A program made the position numbers and the translations under genes. A DNA stretch of 56,442 nucleotides, from NCBI GenBank assembly GCA_902386535.1, contig CABMJK010000024.1:1-56442 (forward strand), given 5' to 3'. Within the stretch, counting starts at the first letter, position 1. Every line of letters starts with the position of its first letter. Below are positions 7,979 to 16,138 of this stretch, piece after piece. This DNA comes from Candidatus Burarchaeum australiense. Its GTDB lineage: Archaea; Micrarchaeota; Micrarchaeia; Burarchaeales; Burarchaeaceae. The notes beneath the pieces were generated by a model. The model made no database searches. It saw only the letters and a program-made list of their open reading frames with translations, and was not told where the DNA came from.

Positions 7979-7990
7979 ATTATTTATAGC
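7979..7990. promoter_or_regulatory. Bidirectional TATA element between divergent operons
   Basis: The AT-rich core ATTATTTATAGC reads TATAAATAAT on the minus strand. It stands about 27-35 nt from the minus ATG at 7947 and from the plus ATG at 8015, as expected for archaeal TATA/BRE promoters. It probably drives both the phosphoramidate operon and the divergent glycosyltransferases. Confidence 0.6.
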
Positions 7991-8014
7991 TACCCAAAGG
8001 TGGCCGTGGTTTGG

Positions 8015-9220
8015 ATGGGGGAAACCGGAGGCGGCAGGGAAATCCGAGTTCTGATGGACTTCGGCGCCTCGGGCAGGCACCATTCGCTCTATGACGAGCT
8101 TCTGCAGGCGCCTCCGGAAGGCATCCGCTATGTCGTGCCCCGCCTGCCGGTGTCGCGGTTTCCGAAGGCAGCGGTGCACATCTATCACCGCATAAGGAGC
8201 GGGCTCGAGGGAAAGGTGGACCTGGCGGCGGTGGCGAGGCGCGTCAACCGCGCGGCCGCGGGAAGCGGGGCAGACCATGATGTCGTCCACTTCGCGAACC
8301 ACCTGGACCCGGCACGAGAGCCGTTCGTGGCAGATTTCGAGCAGGCCCTTTCCCTGCTTCACGCACCGACCGGCACGGGAAGGGTCGAGGCGGATTTCGC
8401 CCGTATCAGGGAGGCGCGGACCAGGCTCATGGAATCCGCCGAGTGCAAGTTCCTGCTTCCGTGGACCGAACAGGGCGCAAAGACGGTGTGGGCTGCCTTC
8501 CCGTCGGCAAAGATAAGGAAGAAGACAAAGGTCGTGAGGCTTGCCATGAGGGTGCCTGAGGAGCACAAGCCCATCAAGCACGACAAGTTCCGCGTGCTTT
8601 TCCTAGGCACGAGCAACCTGAGCGGAGAATGGAATTTCTACTATCGCGGGGGCCACCGGATGCTGAAGGTGTTCGAGAGATTCGCCAGGGGCAGGAAAGG
8701 CTCGGTTGAACTCGTGGTGACCGGCGAGATTCCGCAGCGCGAGCGGCCACTCACCGAGCGCATCGGGTGCTGCAGGGCGGCGGGGCTGCTCAGAAAGGAG
8801 GAAATGGGCCACCTGTTCAGGACTAGCGACGTGCTGCTCTATCCCGCCTACGCGACTCCGGGGCTCGCGTTTCTCGAGGCCATGCGCTACCACATGCCGA
8901 TAGCGACCACGGACGCGTGGGCCAACAGGGAAATAGTTGGCCACATGGAGAACGGCCTCGTGACTCCGTTCACGGAATTCAAAACGCGCGGGAAGTTCGG
9001 GCTTCCGCCAATGCTCGACGCGTTCATGGACTTCGAGCTCAACTGTTCGGACACCGGGCTGGAAAATGGCCTGGTGCAGTCCCTTGAAAAGCTCTACGGC
9101 TCGCCGCGCCTGAGGAGCCGGCTGGGCGAGAACGGCTTCAGGCAGGTGAGCGCCGGGAAGTGCAGCATAGGCGAGAGGAACCGCAGGCTCAGGAAAATAT
9201 ATGAGGCATGCCTGAGTTAA
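8015..9220 (+). CDS. GT4-type glycosyltransferase
   Basis: A 401-residue GT-B protein. The C-terminal donor domain is clear: RVLFLGTSNLSGEW opens it, and the GT4 acidic motif follows (GLAFLEAMRYHMP, then TTDAWANREIV). The N-terminal acceptor domain is divergent. I chose the ATG at 8015 because it follows a TATA box by about 28 nt; the frame is open further upstream. It is paired with the following GT2, 18 nt downstream. It likely adds a sugar to the lipid-linked surface glycan; donor and acceptor are unknown. Confidence 0.8.
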   Translation: MGETGGGREIRVLMDFGASGRHHSLYDELLQAPPEGIRYVVPRLPVSRFPKAAVHIYHRIRSGLEGKVDLAAVARRVNRAAAGSGADHDVVHFANHLDPAREPFVADFEQALSLLHAPTGTGRVEADFARIREARTRLMESAECKFLLPWTEQGAKTVWAAFPSAKIRKKTKVVRLAMRVPEEHKPIKHDKFRVLFLGTSNLSGEWNFYYRGGHRMLKVFERFARGRKGSVELVVTGEIPQRERPLTERIGCCRAAGLLRKEEMGHLFRTSDVLLYPAYATPGLAFLEAMRYHMPIATTDAWANREIVGHMENGLVTPFTEFKTRGKFGLPPMLDAFMDFELNCSDTGLENGLVQSLEKLYGSPRLRSRLGENGFRQVSAGKCSIGERNRRLRKIYEACLS

Positions 9221-9238
9221 TGCGAGGGCGCTGGGCGC

Positions 9239-10243
9239 ATGGGGCGGGTCGATTGCATGGTGGATGCGAAAAAAACGGGCGCGGGGAAGAAAACCGGAAG
9301 GCCCATTGTCACCGTGGTCATGATAACCTACAACGGCGTGCGCTACATTGACGATGCGGTCGGGAGCCTGCTCGGGCAGAGCGACAGGAATTTCGAGGTC
9401 GTGATGCTGGACGACTGCTCCACGGACTCGACGCCCGAGAAGGTGCGGGAGGCCCGTGAGAAATTCCGGAAGGCGGGCATAGCGTGCCGGACTTTCAGGA
9501 ACGAGCGCAACCGCGGAACGGGTTACTCGTGGGATCGCGTCTCGAGGCTTTCCGAAACGCCCTGGATAATGTTCCTTGCGGACGACGACATGTACCTGCC
9601 GCGCAAGGTCGAGCGCACCCTGGGATTCATAAAAAGCCATCCGGCCGCGCCCTGGTTTTACCATGACGTGGTCATAATGAAGGAGGCGACCGGCGAGAAG
9701 AAGGGATACGCGATACCGCAGTTCAACACGGGCCGGGATTCCATGCGGCACTTCTTCGAGCTCGCGCTCGCGAATTGTTTCATGGTTCACAATGCGGTCG
9801 CCATAAGGAAGGACGTCTACGAGAAGGCGGGCGGCTTCAGGGACCTGCGCGGGGTCGAGGACTTCGACTTCTGGATGAGGCTCATCGAACAGGGCTTCCT
9901 GCCGCAGAAGATGGAGGGCGAGCCGCTTCTGGTCTACAGGAGCAGGGGCCTGGATGCGAGCCGCTTCCCCTACCAGAGCTACTACGGCTCCTTCGTGCAG
10001 GTGATGAACGATTTCCTCGACAGGCAGGGGCTGGCGAAGACTGCGGACCGGGAAACGCTGGCGCTTGCGCGCGAATTCAGGACCGGAATTTACATCGCAT
10101 ATTTGATGCGCTCGGCAAGGCGCGGGAACTTCTCGCTTGCGCTCAGGGCGTTCGGGGGCATGGTGAGGCGGGATTTCTCGCCCGTGCAGTTCGCGAAGAT
10201 GTCCGTTAACAAGTTTTCCAGGATATTCAAGGGCGAAAATTAG
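9239..10243 (+). CDS. GT2 family glycosyltransferase
   Basis: A 334-residue GT-A enzyme with the opening VTVVMITYNGVRY, the EVVMLDDCSTDSTPE nucleotide-binding strand and a metal-binding ADDD at about residue 117. GVEDFDFWMRL resembles the GT2 catalytic ED segment. A second ATG at 9257 is an alternative start. The C-terminal ~70 residues are basic and helical and may touch the membrane. It forms a two-gene unit with the GT4 before it and converges on the aminotransferase gene. Confidence 0.85.
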   Translation: MGRVDCMVDAKKTGAGKKTGRPIVTVVMITYNGVRYIDDAVGSLLGQSDRNFEVVMLDDCSTDSTPEKVREAREKFRKAGIACRTFRNERNRGTGYSWDRVSRLSETPWIMFLADDDMYLPRKVERTLGFIKSHPAAPWFYHDVVIMKEATGEKKGYAIPQFNTGRDSMRHFFELALANCFMVHNAVAIRKDVYEKAGGFRDLRGVEDFDFWMRLIEQGFLPQKMEGEPLLVYRSRGLDASRFPYQSYYGSFVQVMNDFLDRQGLAKTADRETLALAREFRTGIYIAYLMRSARRGNFSLALRAFGGMVRRDFSPVQFAKMSVNKFSRIFKGEN

Positions 10244-10294
10244 TTCAGTTGCCCTTTCGGTTCATCGATTCATTTGTCCGTTCAGTTCATCGAT

Positions 10295-11443
10295 TCATCT
10301 GCCGACCTTCTTTCCGTGCGCATCGGCTGCGCGGGCCGTCGTCTCAACCACATAAGCTGTTTCCTCATCGGTCATGCCAGGCCAGATGGGCAGCGAAAGT
10401 ATGCGCCTCGCCAGCTTCTCGGTGCCGCGCAGCGGCGTCTTGCGGAAGGGCAGGTGCTCGGCATAGGCCTTCTGCTGGTGGCAGGGAATCGGGTAGTGGA
10501 TTTGGGCGCGCACGCCCGCATCGTTCAGCTGCTTGATGACCGCGTCGCGTATGGTTTCGTGCACCTGCACCACGAAGAGGTGGTAAACGTGGCGCCCGCC
10601 TGGGCGCTCGCGCTGGAGCCTCATCAGCGCGCGCTTTTCGAGTTCCCCGAGGCCGGCCACATATTTTTGCGCAATGGCGCGGCGCTGCTCGTTCCATTCG
10701 TGCATGCGCTTCAGCTTGGCAGACAGGAACGCGGCCTGGAGCCCGTCAAGGCGGGAGTTGAAGCCCAGCGAATCATGGTAGTATTTCACCTTTGAGCCGT
10801 AGTTGCGCATGGCCGCAACCGAGTCGGCGAGCGCGTCATCGTCAGTGCAAACTGCCCCGGCGTCGCCCAGGGCCCCGAGGTTCTTGCCTGGGTAGAAGCT
10901 GAAGGCCGCGGCCTTGCCAAAGGTGCCCGCATTCTTTCCGCCGAGGCTCGAACCGTGAGCCTGGCATGCGTCCTCGAGCAGGAGGAGGCCGTGCGCCTGC
11001 GCAATCTCGCCCAACCTGCCCATGTCCGCGCACTGGCCGTAGAGATGCACGGGCATGATGGCCTTTATTTTCTTGGACTTGGAAATCGCGCGCTCCACTG
11101 ATTCCGGCGCAAGGCAGTAGTATTCGTCGACCTCGGCGAAAACCGGCCTGGCACCTGCCAGCGTGACGGCGAACGGCGTGGCCACGAACGTGTGGGAAGG
11201 CACGACAACCTCGTCGCCCTTGCCTATGCCAAGCGCCCTGATCATGAGGACGAGGGCATCGGTGCCGCAGGCCACTCCGAGCGCGCGCTTGGCGCCCACA
11301 AATTTCGCGAACTCGGACTCGAAGGCCTCGACCTCCTTGCCAAGTATGAAGCCAGAACTTGAGAGCACGCGGCCGTAGGCCGCATCGAGCTCGGGCCGCA
11401 TGGCCTCGTGGATGCGCCCAAGATTAACAAAGGGAATTTCCAT
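10295..11443 (-). CDS. DegT/DnrJ/EryC1/StrS sugar aminotransferase
   Basis: A 382-residue PLP-dependent nucleotide-sugar aminotransferase (VioA/FdtB/QdtB class). The PLP-binding pocket is visible as ACGTDALVL (about 58-66) and LLEDACQAHG (about 165). The Schiff-base lysine is K187 in FSFYPGKNLGALGD. It converts a keto-sugar nucleotide to an amino sugar using glutamate. The next gene upstream is a Gfo/Idh oxidoreductase, and a divergent N-formyltransferase follows, so the product is probably an N-formylated amino sugar on a dTDP carrier (RmlA is nearby). C3 versus C4 amination cannot be decided. Confidence 0.9.
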   Translation of the reverse strand: MEIPFVNLGRIHEAMRPELDAAYGRVLSSSGFILGKEVEAFESEFAKFVGAKRALGVACGTDALVLMIRALGIGKGDEVVVPSHTFVATPFAVTLAGARPVFAEVDEYYCLAPESVERAISKSKKIKAIMPVHLYGQCADMGRLGEIAQAHGLLLLEDACQAHGSSLGGKNAGTFGKAAAFSFYPGKNLGALGDAGAVCTDDDALADSVAAMRNYGSKVKYYHDSLGFNSRLDGLQAAFLSAKLKRMHEWNEQRRAIAQKYVAGLGELEKRALMRLQRERPGGRHVYHLFVVQVHETIRDAVIKQLNDAGVRAQIHYPIPCHQQKAYAEHLPFRKTPLRGTEKLARRILSLPIWPGMTDEETAYVVETTARAADAHGKKVGR

Positions 11444-11458
11444 TTGATCACCGCATGC

Positions 11459-12463
11459 TTACGCGGAGCTCGAACCCTTCACCTGCTCGTTTATGCGCTC
11501 TATCAGGTCGGTAACCACGAGGCCGAAGGATATGTCGGTTTCGGGTTTCTTCCCGCTGCCGATGCAGTCAATGAAATGCGAGGCCATGTTGGCAAGCGGC
11601 TCGCGGGACTTTATGTACGGGATTATTGTCGAGCCAGGGTTGCATTGCACTACGAAGTCCATATAGGTGGCGGGCGCCTCGAGCGGCCCCTTTATCTCCT
11701 TCTCGTGCACCTCGACCTTGCCCGCAACCCTGACGTCGTCGAATTCCGCCATCTTCCTATCGCCCAGAATCATCACCTTGCGCAGCTTCACGGGCGAGAG
11801 CGAACTCACCATGAGCGTGACCGTCAGGTCGCCGTAATCGAGATAGGCAAAGGCCTCGTCCTCCACGCCCTTTATGAAATGGCTCTTGCCCACCGCGGTC
11901 AGCCTGCGGGGCTTGGCGGCCTTTTCGCCCAACCAGTAGACGAGCATCGAGACGTCGTGGGTCATCAGGTCCTCGACGACGTTCACGTCCCGCCGCAGGA
12001 ACTCGATTGCCTGCCGCTGGAACTGGAATGCGTGCAGGGTGCCCAGCTCCTGCTTGTCGAGCAGCGTTTTCAGGTAGCGCACGCTGTCCCCGTAGATGAA
12101 AGTGTAATCCACCATCAGCGTCAGTTTTTTCTCATGCGCGAGCTTCGCGAGCTCGCGTGCATCCTCCACGTTGGTGGTGACGGGCTTTTCGACAAGCACG
12201 TGCTTGCCGGCCTCGAGCGCGAGCTTGGCCAGTGCATGGTGGGTTTTGGGCGGCGTGGCGATTATGACCGCGTCCACGTCCGGCAGGACCTCTTCGAAGG
12301 AGGAAACCACTTTGATGAACGGATACTCCTCGGCCGCCCGCTCGCGCTTCTTCGCGTCCAGGTCGACGATGTAGCGGAGCTCGGCGCCCTTTGCCTTCGA
12401 GAAGTTCCTCGCGAGGTTGGGACCCCAATAACCGTAGCCCACGAGGACGAGCCTCACAGCCAT
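11459..12463 (-). CDS. Gfo/Idh/MocA family NAD(P)-dependent sugar oxidoreductase
   Basis: A 334-residue two-domain oxidoreductase. The Rossmann motif is LVLVGYGYWGPN at residues 4-15, the AVIIATPPKTH loop follows, and the hallmark EKP is in HVLVEKPVTTN. These enzymes oxidise or reduce nucleotide sugars, often supplying the ketone for a DegT aminotransferase (WlbA-like). The aminotransferase is 15 nt downstream. I placed the start at the ATG at 12463, where homology begins; the open frame extends much further upstream only as a shadow of the divergent formyltransferase gene. Confidence 0.88.
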   Translation of the reverse strand: MAVRLVLVGYGYWGPNLARNFSKAKGAELRYIVDLDAKKRERAAEEYPFIKVVSSFEEVLPDVDAVIIATPPKTHHALAKLALEAGKHVLVEKPVTTNVEDARELAKLAHEKKLTLMVDYTFIYGDSVRYLKTLLDKQELGTLHAFQFQRQAIEFLRRDVNVVEDLMTHDVSMLVYWLGEKAAKPRRLTAVGKSHFIKGVEDEAFAYLDYGDLTVTLMVSSLSPVKLRKVMILGDRKMAEFDDVRVAGKVEVHEKEIKGPLEAPATYMDFVVQCNPGSTIIPYIKSREPLANMASHFIDCIGSGKKPETDISFGLVVTDLIERINEQVKGSSSA

Positions 12464-12517
12464 GACGGGAATTCGACTCAGAAGGCTTTTATTCGTTTGG
12501 ACGGCCTTGATGTAGGC

Positions 12518-13474
12518 ATGGCTGAAGGCCCTAAAATCGCGGTCATCGGAAACGGCACGATAGCGGTCGAGTGCTGCGCCCACCTGCTGGGCCTGGGCGA
12601 GAACGTCGCGTTCATAGTCGGAGACCACAAGGACGACGGGAGGGACGGCTGGCAGAAGTCTCTCGCGAAATTCGCGCGCGGGCACGACATCCCCTTCCAC
12701 CAGCCAGAGGGCATAAACGAGCAGAAGTGGTACGACTTCTTTGCAAAGGAGGCGCCGGACTTCCTGCTGTCTTTCCAATACCGGTTCATAATCAGGCGGC
12801 AGATAATCGGGAGCGCGCGAAAGCTGGCCGCGAACCTGCATTTCGCGCCCCTGCCCCGCTACCGCGGCATGTACCCTATAGCCTGGGCGCTGCTCAACGG
12901 CGAGAAGGAGTTCGGGGTCACGATACATGAGATAGACCCGGGAGTGGACTCGGGGGACATAATCGCGCAGAAGCTTTTTTCCGTCGAGGAAAGCGACACC
13001 GCGAGAACGCTTTACTTCAAGGCAGTCGAGAAAGGCGCCGAGCTTTTCCGCGAGGCGTGGCCCTCGATGCGCGGCATGAGCTTCAGACGCACCCAGCAGG
13101 ACCCGGCCAAGGCGCTCTACAACCCGAAGGGCTCGATTGATTTTTCCAGGAACCGCATGGACTGGTCGCTGCCGGCCGAGAAGGCGTTCAACTTCGCGCG
13201 CGCCTTCATCTTCGTGCCCTTCCAATTGCCCACCATGATGCATGAGGGCAATGAGCTGAAGATTGTGAGGGTGAGAAAGGCGGATGCAAAAGGCGGGAGC
13301 AGGACGGGGGCGAAGCCAGGCACCGTGCTTGCGGTTTCCGACGAGGGGGCGGAGGTTGCCTGCGGTTCGGGCTCGCTGGTCGTGGCGCTCACGGACGAAG
13401 TCTCCGAGCAGGTGCTGCCGCAGTGCGAGTTCATGAAAAAATATGGAATAAGGAAGGGGGCCTCGCTAGGCTGA
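12518..13474 (+). CDS. Formyltransferase-family enzyme, probable sugar N-formyltransferase
   Basis: A 318-residue protein of the methionyl-tRNA formyltransferase fold. The catalytic triad residues are all present: N106 and H108 in ANLHFAPLPRYRG and D144 in IDPGVDSGD, with the same spacing as Fmt. N10-formyl-THF would be the donor. Archaea do not formylate initiator Met-tRNA, and the flanking aminotransferase/oxidoreductase genes point to formylation of a nucleotide-linked amino sugar, as in VioF, QdtF or FdtF. A C-terminal beta domain (about 230-318) is present. A TTTTAT element at 12487-12492 lies about 28 nt before the ATG, suggesting a leaderless mRNA. Confidence 0.85.
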   Translation: MAEGPKIAVIGNGTIAVECCAHLLGLGENVAFIVGDHKDDGRDGWQKSLAKFARGHDIPFHQPEGINEQKWYDFFAKEAPDFLLSFQYRFIIRRQIIGSARKLAANLHFAPLPRYRGMYPIAWALLNGEKEFGVTIHEIDPGVDSGDIIAQKLFSVEESDTARTLYFKAVEKGAELFREAWPSMRGMSFRRTQQDPAKALYNPKGSIDFSRNRMDWSLPAEKAFNFARAFIFVPFQLPTMMHEGNELKIVRVRKADAKGGSRTGAKPGTVLAVSDEGAEVACGSGSLVVALTDEVSEQVLPQCEFMKKYGIRKGASLG

Positions 13475-13483
13475 GCAACAGAC

Positions 13484-14203
13484 TCAAACCTGCTTGGACT
13501 TTCTCGCTATCGTGCTTGCGCGGTATAGGGACTCGAACGTGCCAGCGTCGGTCCAGTCGCCCTTCAGAAGGTGGAAGCCCAGCTTGTCGGCCTTCACGTA
13601 GTGGTTGTTAACGTCCGTAATCTCGTACTCGCCGCGCGCGCTTGGCTTGAGCGAGCGGATGACGCTGAAAACGGATGGCGAGTAGAGATAGAGGCCGATG
13701 ACCGCGTAGTTGCTCTTCGGCTTCGCGGGCTTCTCGATTATCGAGACTATTTTTTCGCCGCTGACTTCGGCCACCCCGAAGCGGTTGGCATCGGGCACGG
13801 CCTTGAGAAATACCACGGCCTCGTCCTTGCCCGCATCGAACGCGCGTATCGCGCCGCCCACGTCCTCGTCGATTATGTTGTCGCCCAGGATTACGGCGAA
13901 CTTCGAGCTGCCCGCGAAATCCTCGGCCAGCGAAAGGGCCTGCGCTATGCCGCCGCTCTCGTCCTGCAGCCTGTACGTGAGCCTGCACCCGAGGTCATGG
14001 CCGCTGCCGAGCAGCTTCATGAAATCGCCCGCGCTCTCCTTGCCCGTGACTATCAGGATGTCGGTTATGCCGGCCTTCAGCAGCGTGTTGAGAGGATACA
14101 AGATCATGGGCTTGTCGTAGACAGGCAGCAGGTGCTTGTTCGTAATTTCTGTGAGGGGCCTGAGCCTCGTGCCCGCCCCGCCTGCAAGAATCACTCCGCG
14201 CAT
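13484..14203 (-). CDS. rmlA: Glucose-1-phosphate thymidylyltransferase
   Basis: A 239-residue nucleotidyltransferase with the complete RmlA signature LAGGAGTRLRPLTEITNKH at residues 6-24. Further family motifs are ESGGIAQAL, ILGDNIIDE, GVAEV and GEYEITDVN. It makes dTDP-glucose from dTTP and Glc-1-P and starts dTDP-deoxysugar synthesis. Homology starts at the ATG at 14203; the longer open frame upstream covers a tandem duplication and is unlikely to be coding. It follows rmlD on the same strand. Confidence 0.9.
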   Translation of the reverse strand: MRGVILAGGAGTRLRPLTEITNKHLLPVYDKPMILYPLNTLLKAGITDILIVTGKESAGDFMKLLGSGHDLGCRLTYRLQDESGGIAQALSLAEDFAGSSKFAVILGDNIIDEDVGGAIRAFDAGKDEAVVFLKAVPDANRFGVAEVSGEKIVSIIEKPAKPKSNYAVIGLYLYSPSVFSVIRSLKPSARGEYEITDVNNHYVKADKLGFHLLKGDWTDAGTFESLYRASTIARKSKQV

Positions 14204-14230
14204 AGAATCAACCTCCACAAAATAATCACA

Positions 14231-14338
14231 CGCCATCAGTTCGTCTTTCCTTCCTCCTCCCGCGTTTTCATCATCGCCATCATCTCGCGCCATCAGTTCG
14301 TCTTCCCCTCTTCCTCCTGCTTTTTCATCACCATCAGC
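14231..14338. repeat. Tandem duplication of the 3' end of rmlD
   Basis: Two similar copies, about 14231-14283 and 14289-14338, with a period of 57-58 bp. Both begin GCCATCAGTTCGTCTT on the plus strand and continue with a CCTCCTSC...TTTTCATCA core. The second copy is the coding 3' end of rmlD (encoding ...EEEGKTN). The first lies in the rmlD-rmlA spacer and would encode a similar tail in another frame. Confidence 0.75.
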
Positions 14339-15198
14339 CCGTGCTCCGAATTCAGAAGTTTCACGCCCGTCTCGTGCTCGGTCCTGGACACGTCGAGGCA
14401 GCCGTTCATGGGCCGGGCCGCGGCCTGGCGCAAGTCCGCTGTCTTGACGGGCGAGATCAGCGTGTCGTCCAGGCCAAAGACCTGCGCAGCCTTGAGCGCG
14501 AACTCGAACCTGCTCAGGCAGTCATTGCCCGTGACGTGCCAGAGGCCGGTCTTCTCGAGCTCCACCAGGCGCAGCAAAACTTCGGCCGCATTGTCGGCCA
14601 GCGTCGGCCCGTTGTACTGGTCGTCGACTATCTTGACCGGCTTGCGTGCGCGCAGCTCACCCAGCAGCCAGGTGACGAAATTCTTTTTCACCGGGTGCCA
14701 GCCGTAGATTACGCTCGTGCGCGCCACCAGGTTGTCCGCATCCATGCCCAGCAGCTCGCCCTCCGCAGTCGACTTGCTCTCGGCATAGACGCTCTCGGGA
14801 TTCGGCTCGTCCTCGGGCTTGTACTTGCCCCGCTTCTTCCCGTCGAAAACGTAGTCTGTTGACATGAACAAATACTGCGCGCCGATTTTCTCGCATGAGG
14901 TAGCAAGGTTCAGCGAGGCATCCACATTTATGAGCCTGGCTTTTGCCGGGTCGGTCTCGCACGCGTCAACCACGTGGAAGGCAGCTGTGTTGATGACTGC
15001 TTCGGGCTTCAGCTCGCGCACGAGCCTGCTGGCAGATTCCAAGTCAGCCACGTCAAGCAGATGGCCGGGCCCGGGGTGCCAGCTCGCGCCCGTGTGGTAA
15101 GTGTAGTCCACGCTGAACTTCCCGCTGGCGCGCGCCTTCTGCACGAGCCTGTTGCCGAGCAAGCCGAGGCCGCCGATTACGAGCAAGGATTTCATCAT
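14293..15198 (-). CDS. rmlD: dTDP-4-dehydrorhamnose reductase
   Basis: An approximately 301-residue SDR-fold reductase. The nucleotide motif is VIGGLGLLGNR near the N-terminus. FMSTDYVFDGK and the catalytic YAESKSTAE (YxxxK) are the RmlD hallmarks, and ARTSVIYGW follows. It performs the last NADPH-dependent step to dTDP-rhamnose or a related deoxysugar. The start is ATGATG at 15198/15195, preceded by GGTGAAGGTGGT, which can act as a ribosome-binding site. It lies between the fused regulator gene and rmlA, and RmlC-like and SDR genes diverge beyond the regulator. Confidence 0.88.
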   Translation of the reverse strand: MMKSLLVIGGLGLLGNRLVQKARASGKFSVDYTYHTGASWHPGPGHLLDVADLESASRLVRELKPEAVINTAAFHVVDACETDPAKARLINVDASLNLATSCEKIGAQYLFMSTDYVFDGKKRGKYKPEDEPNPESVYAESKSTAEGELLGMDADNLVARTSVIYGWHPVKKNFVTWLLGELRARKPVKIVDDQYNGPTLADNAAEVLLRLVELEKTGLWHVTGNDCLSRFEFALKAAQVFGLDDTLISPVKTADLRQAAARPMNGCLDVSRTEHETGVKLLNSEHGLMVMKKQEEEGKTN

Positions 15199-15205
15199 AC
15201 CACCT

Positions 15206-16006
15206 TCACCGCACGGATGCGGCATCCTTCTTCGAATGCACGTTCGCGAACTCGCCCGACACGAGGCAGCCAGAGAGCTTGCCGAGCTTGCTCAGCCGCG
15301 CGAACTGCGCGTCCAGCGGGCCTTTGGCCTCGAGCAGCGAGAAGATTTCGGGCTCCGCGAAGCCAGTCATTGTGGCGACCAGATGGCTCTCGCTTTTCGC
15401 TGGCTTCTCCCAGTAGCGCGTGATGAGGCTGCCGTCCATCATCACGAGCGAGCTCTTTGTCCAGGCAAAGCCGGTGCCATAATAGACTGCGAGCGTGACC
15501 GGGTTGTCCTGGCGCCTGTGGAACTTTAGCACTGTTGAAAGGTCAAAAGTGAAGTAGTGGTCGCAGGGCACGAACAGGAACGTGCCGCTTATGTGCGGCC
15601 GGGCCAGAGCGAGCGTGTGTGCGCTGCCATTGTGCTCCTTTTCCTCGACGTATTTCAGCGAGACGCCGGCCGAGGCGCCGTTCTCGAACTCGTTGAATAT
15701 TGCAGCGTTCACCTTGTGCGAGCCCACAATCATGATGTCCGTGAAGCCGGCCTCGCGGAGCCTTTCGAGCGAGTGGGCGAGCAGCGGCTTGCCCTTCACA
15801 GGGATGAGCGGCCGGTAAGTGTGCGCATCCGCAGACCAGAGGCCCTCAGCAGGCCCGCCCGCCAGCACAACGGCAGTTCGCTTCGCGCCCACGCTGCGGC
15901 CTATGAGCCCCTCAATGGCCTCCGAGCGCGTGCCCTCGCCGTGCTGCGCGTCGAATTCCTTCATGAGGCCCTCGTCGAGCGAGAGCGAAACCCTGACTTT
16001 TGCCAT
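15206..16006 (-). CDS. Ribbon-helix-helix DNA-binding domain fused to degenerate sugar nucleotidyltransferase
   Basis: A 266-residue fusion. Residues 1-38 are a CopG/RHH domain: a short beta strand VRVSLSLDEGLMKEF, then TRSEAIEGLIGRS. Residues 43-266 are an NTP-transferase fold (VVLAGGPAEGL, later PLIPVKGKPLL, FVPCDHYF and RYWEKPAK). The normal pyrophosphorylase signature GxGxR is replaced by GPAEGLW, so the catalytic Arg is missing, and I infer a ligand-sensing rather than catalytic role. Four TAATAC half-sites lie between its TATA box and start codon, which suggests autoregulation and co-control of the divergent rmlC-like gene. It sits 8 bp upstream of rmlD. Confidence 0.8.
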   Translation of the reverse strand: MAKVRVSLSLDEGLMKEFDAQHGEGTRSEAIEGLIGRSVGAKRTAVVLAGGPAEGLWSADAHTYRPLIPVKGKPLLAHSLERLREAGFTDIMIVGSHKVNAAIFNEFENGASAGVSLKYVEEKEHNGSAHTLALARPHISGTFLFVPCDHYFTFDLSTVLKFHRRQDNPVTLAVYYGTGFAWTKSSLVMMDGSLITRYWEKPAKSESHLVATMTGFAEPEIFSLLEAKGPLDAQFARLSKLGKLSGCLVSGEFANVHSKKDAASVR

Positions 16007-16007
16007 A

Positions 16008-16049
16008 GTAATACTCCCGTAATACGTTTTAATACCAGGGTATTATAAA
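16008..16049. promoter_or_regulatory. Candidate RHH operator array with TATA box
   Basis: Direct copies of TAATAC start at 16009, 16020 and 16030, and an inverted copy GTATTA is at 16040-16045. The spacing is 10-11 bp, one helical turn. The last two form a perfect inverted repeat TAATACC-AG-GGTATTA (16030-16045). It overlaps the AT-rich TATTATAAA at 16041-16049, which can serve as TATA box in both directions. This arrangement is typical of cooperatively bound ribbon-helix-helix repressors and sits directly upstream of an RHH gene. Confidence 0.7.
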
Positions 16050-16138
16050 CCTATGTTTCGTTACTGACTCATTGACTCGGAAGGAGGAGATGACGGGAAT
16101 TGAAGTGAAAAGGAAAGGGCGGAAACGGCGCGGAGGCG

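Noticed and set aside
10260-10298. Two copies of GTTCATCGATTCAT 25 bp apart
   Set aside because: A short direct repeat at a convergent gene end; too little to support an attachment site or operator.
11408-12517. Long N-terminal extension of the formyltransferase frame
   Set aside because: Homology and a TATA-like element start at 12518; the upstream part is antisense to the oxidoreductase gene.
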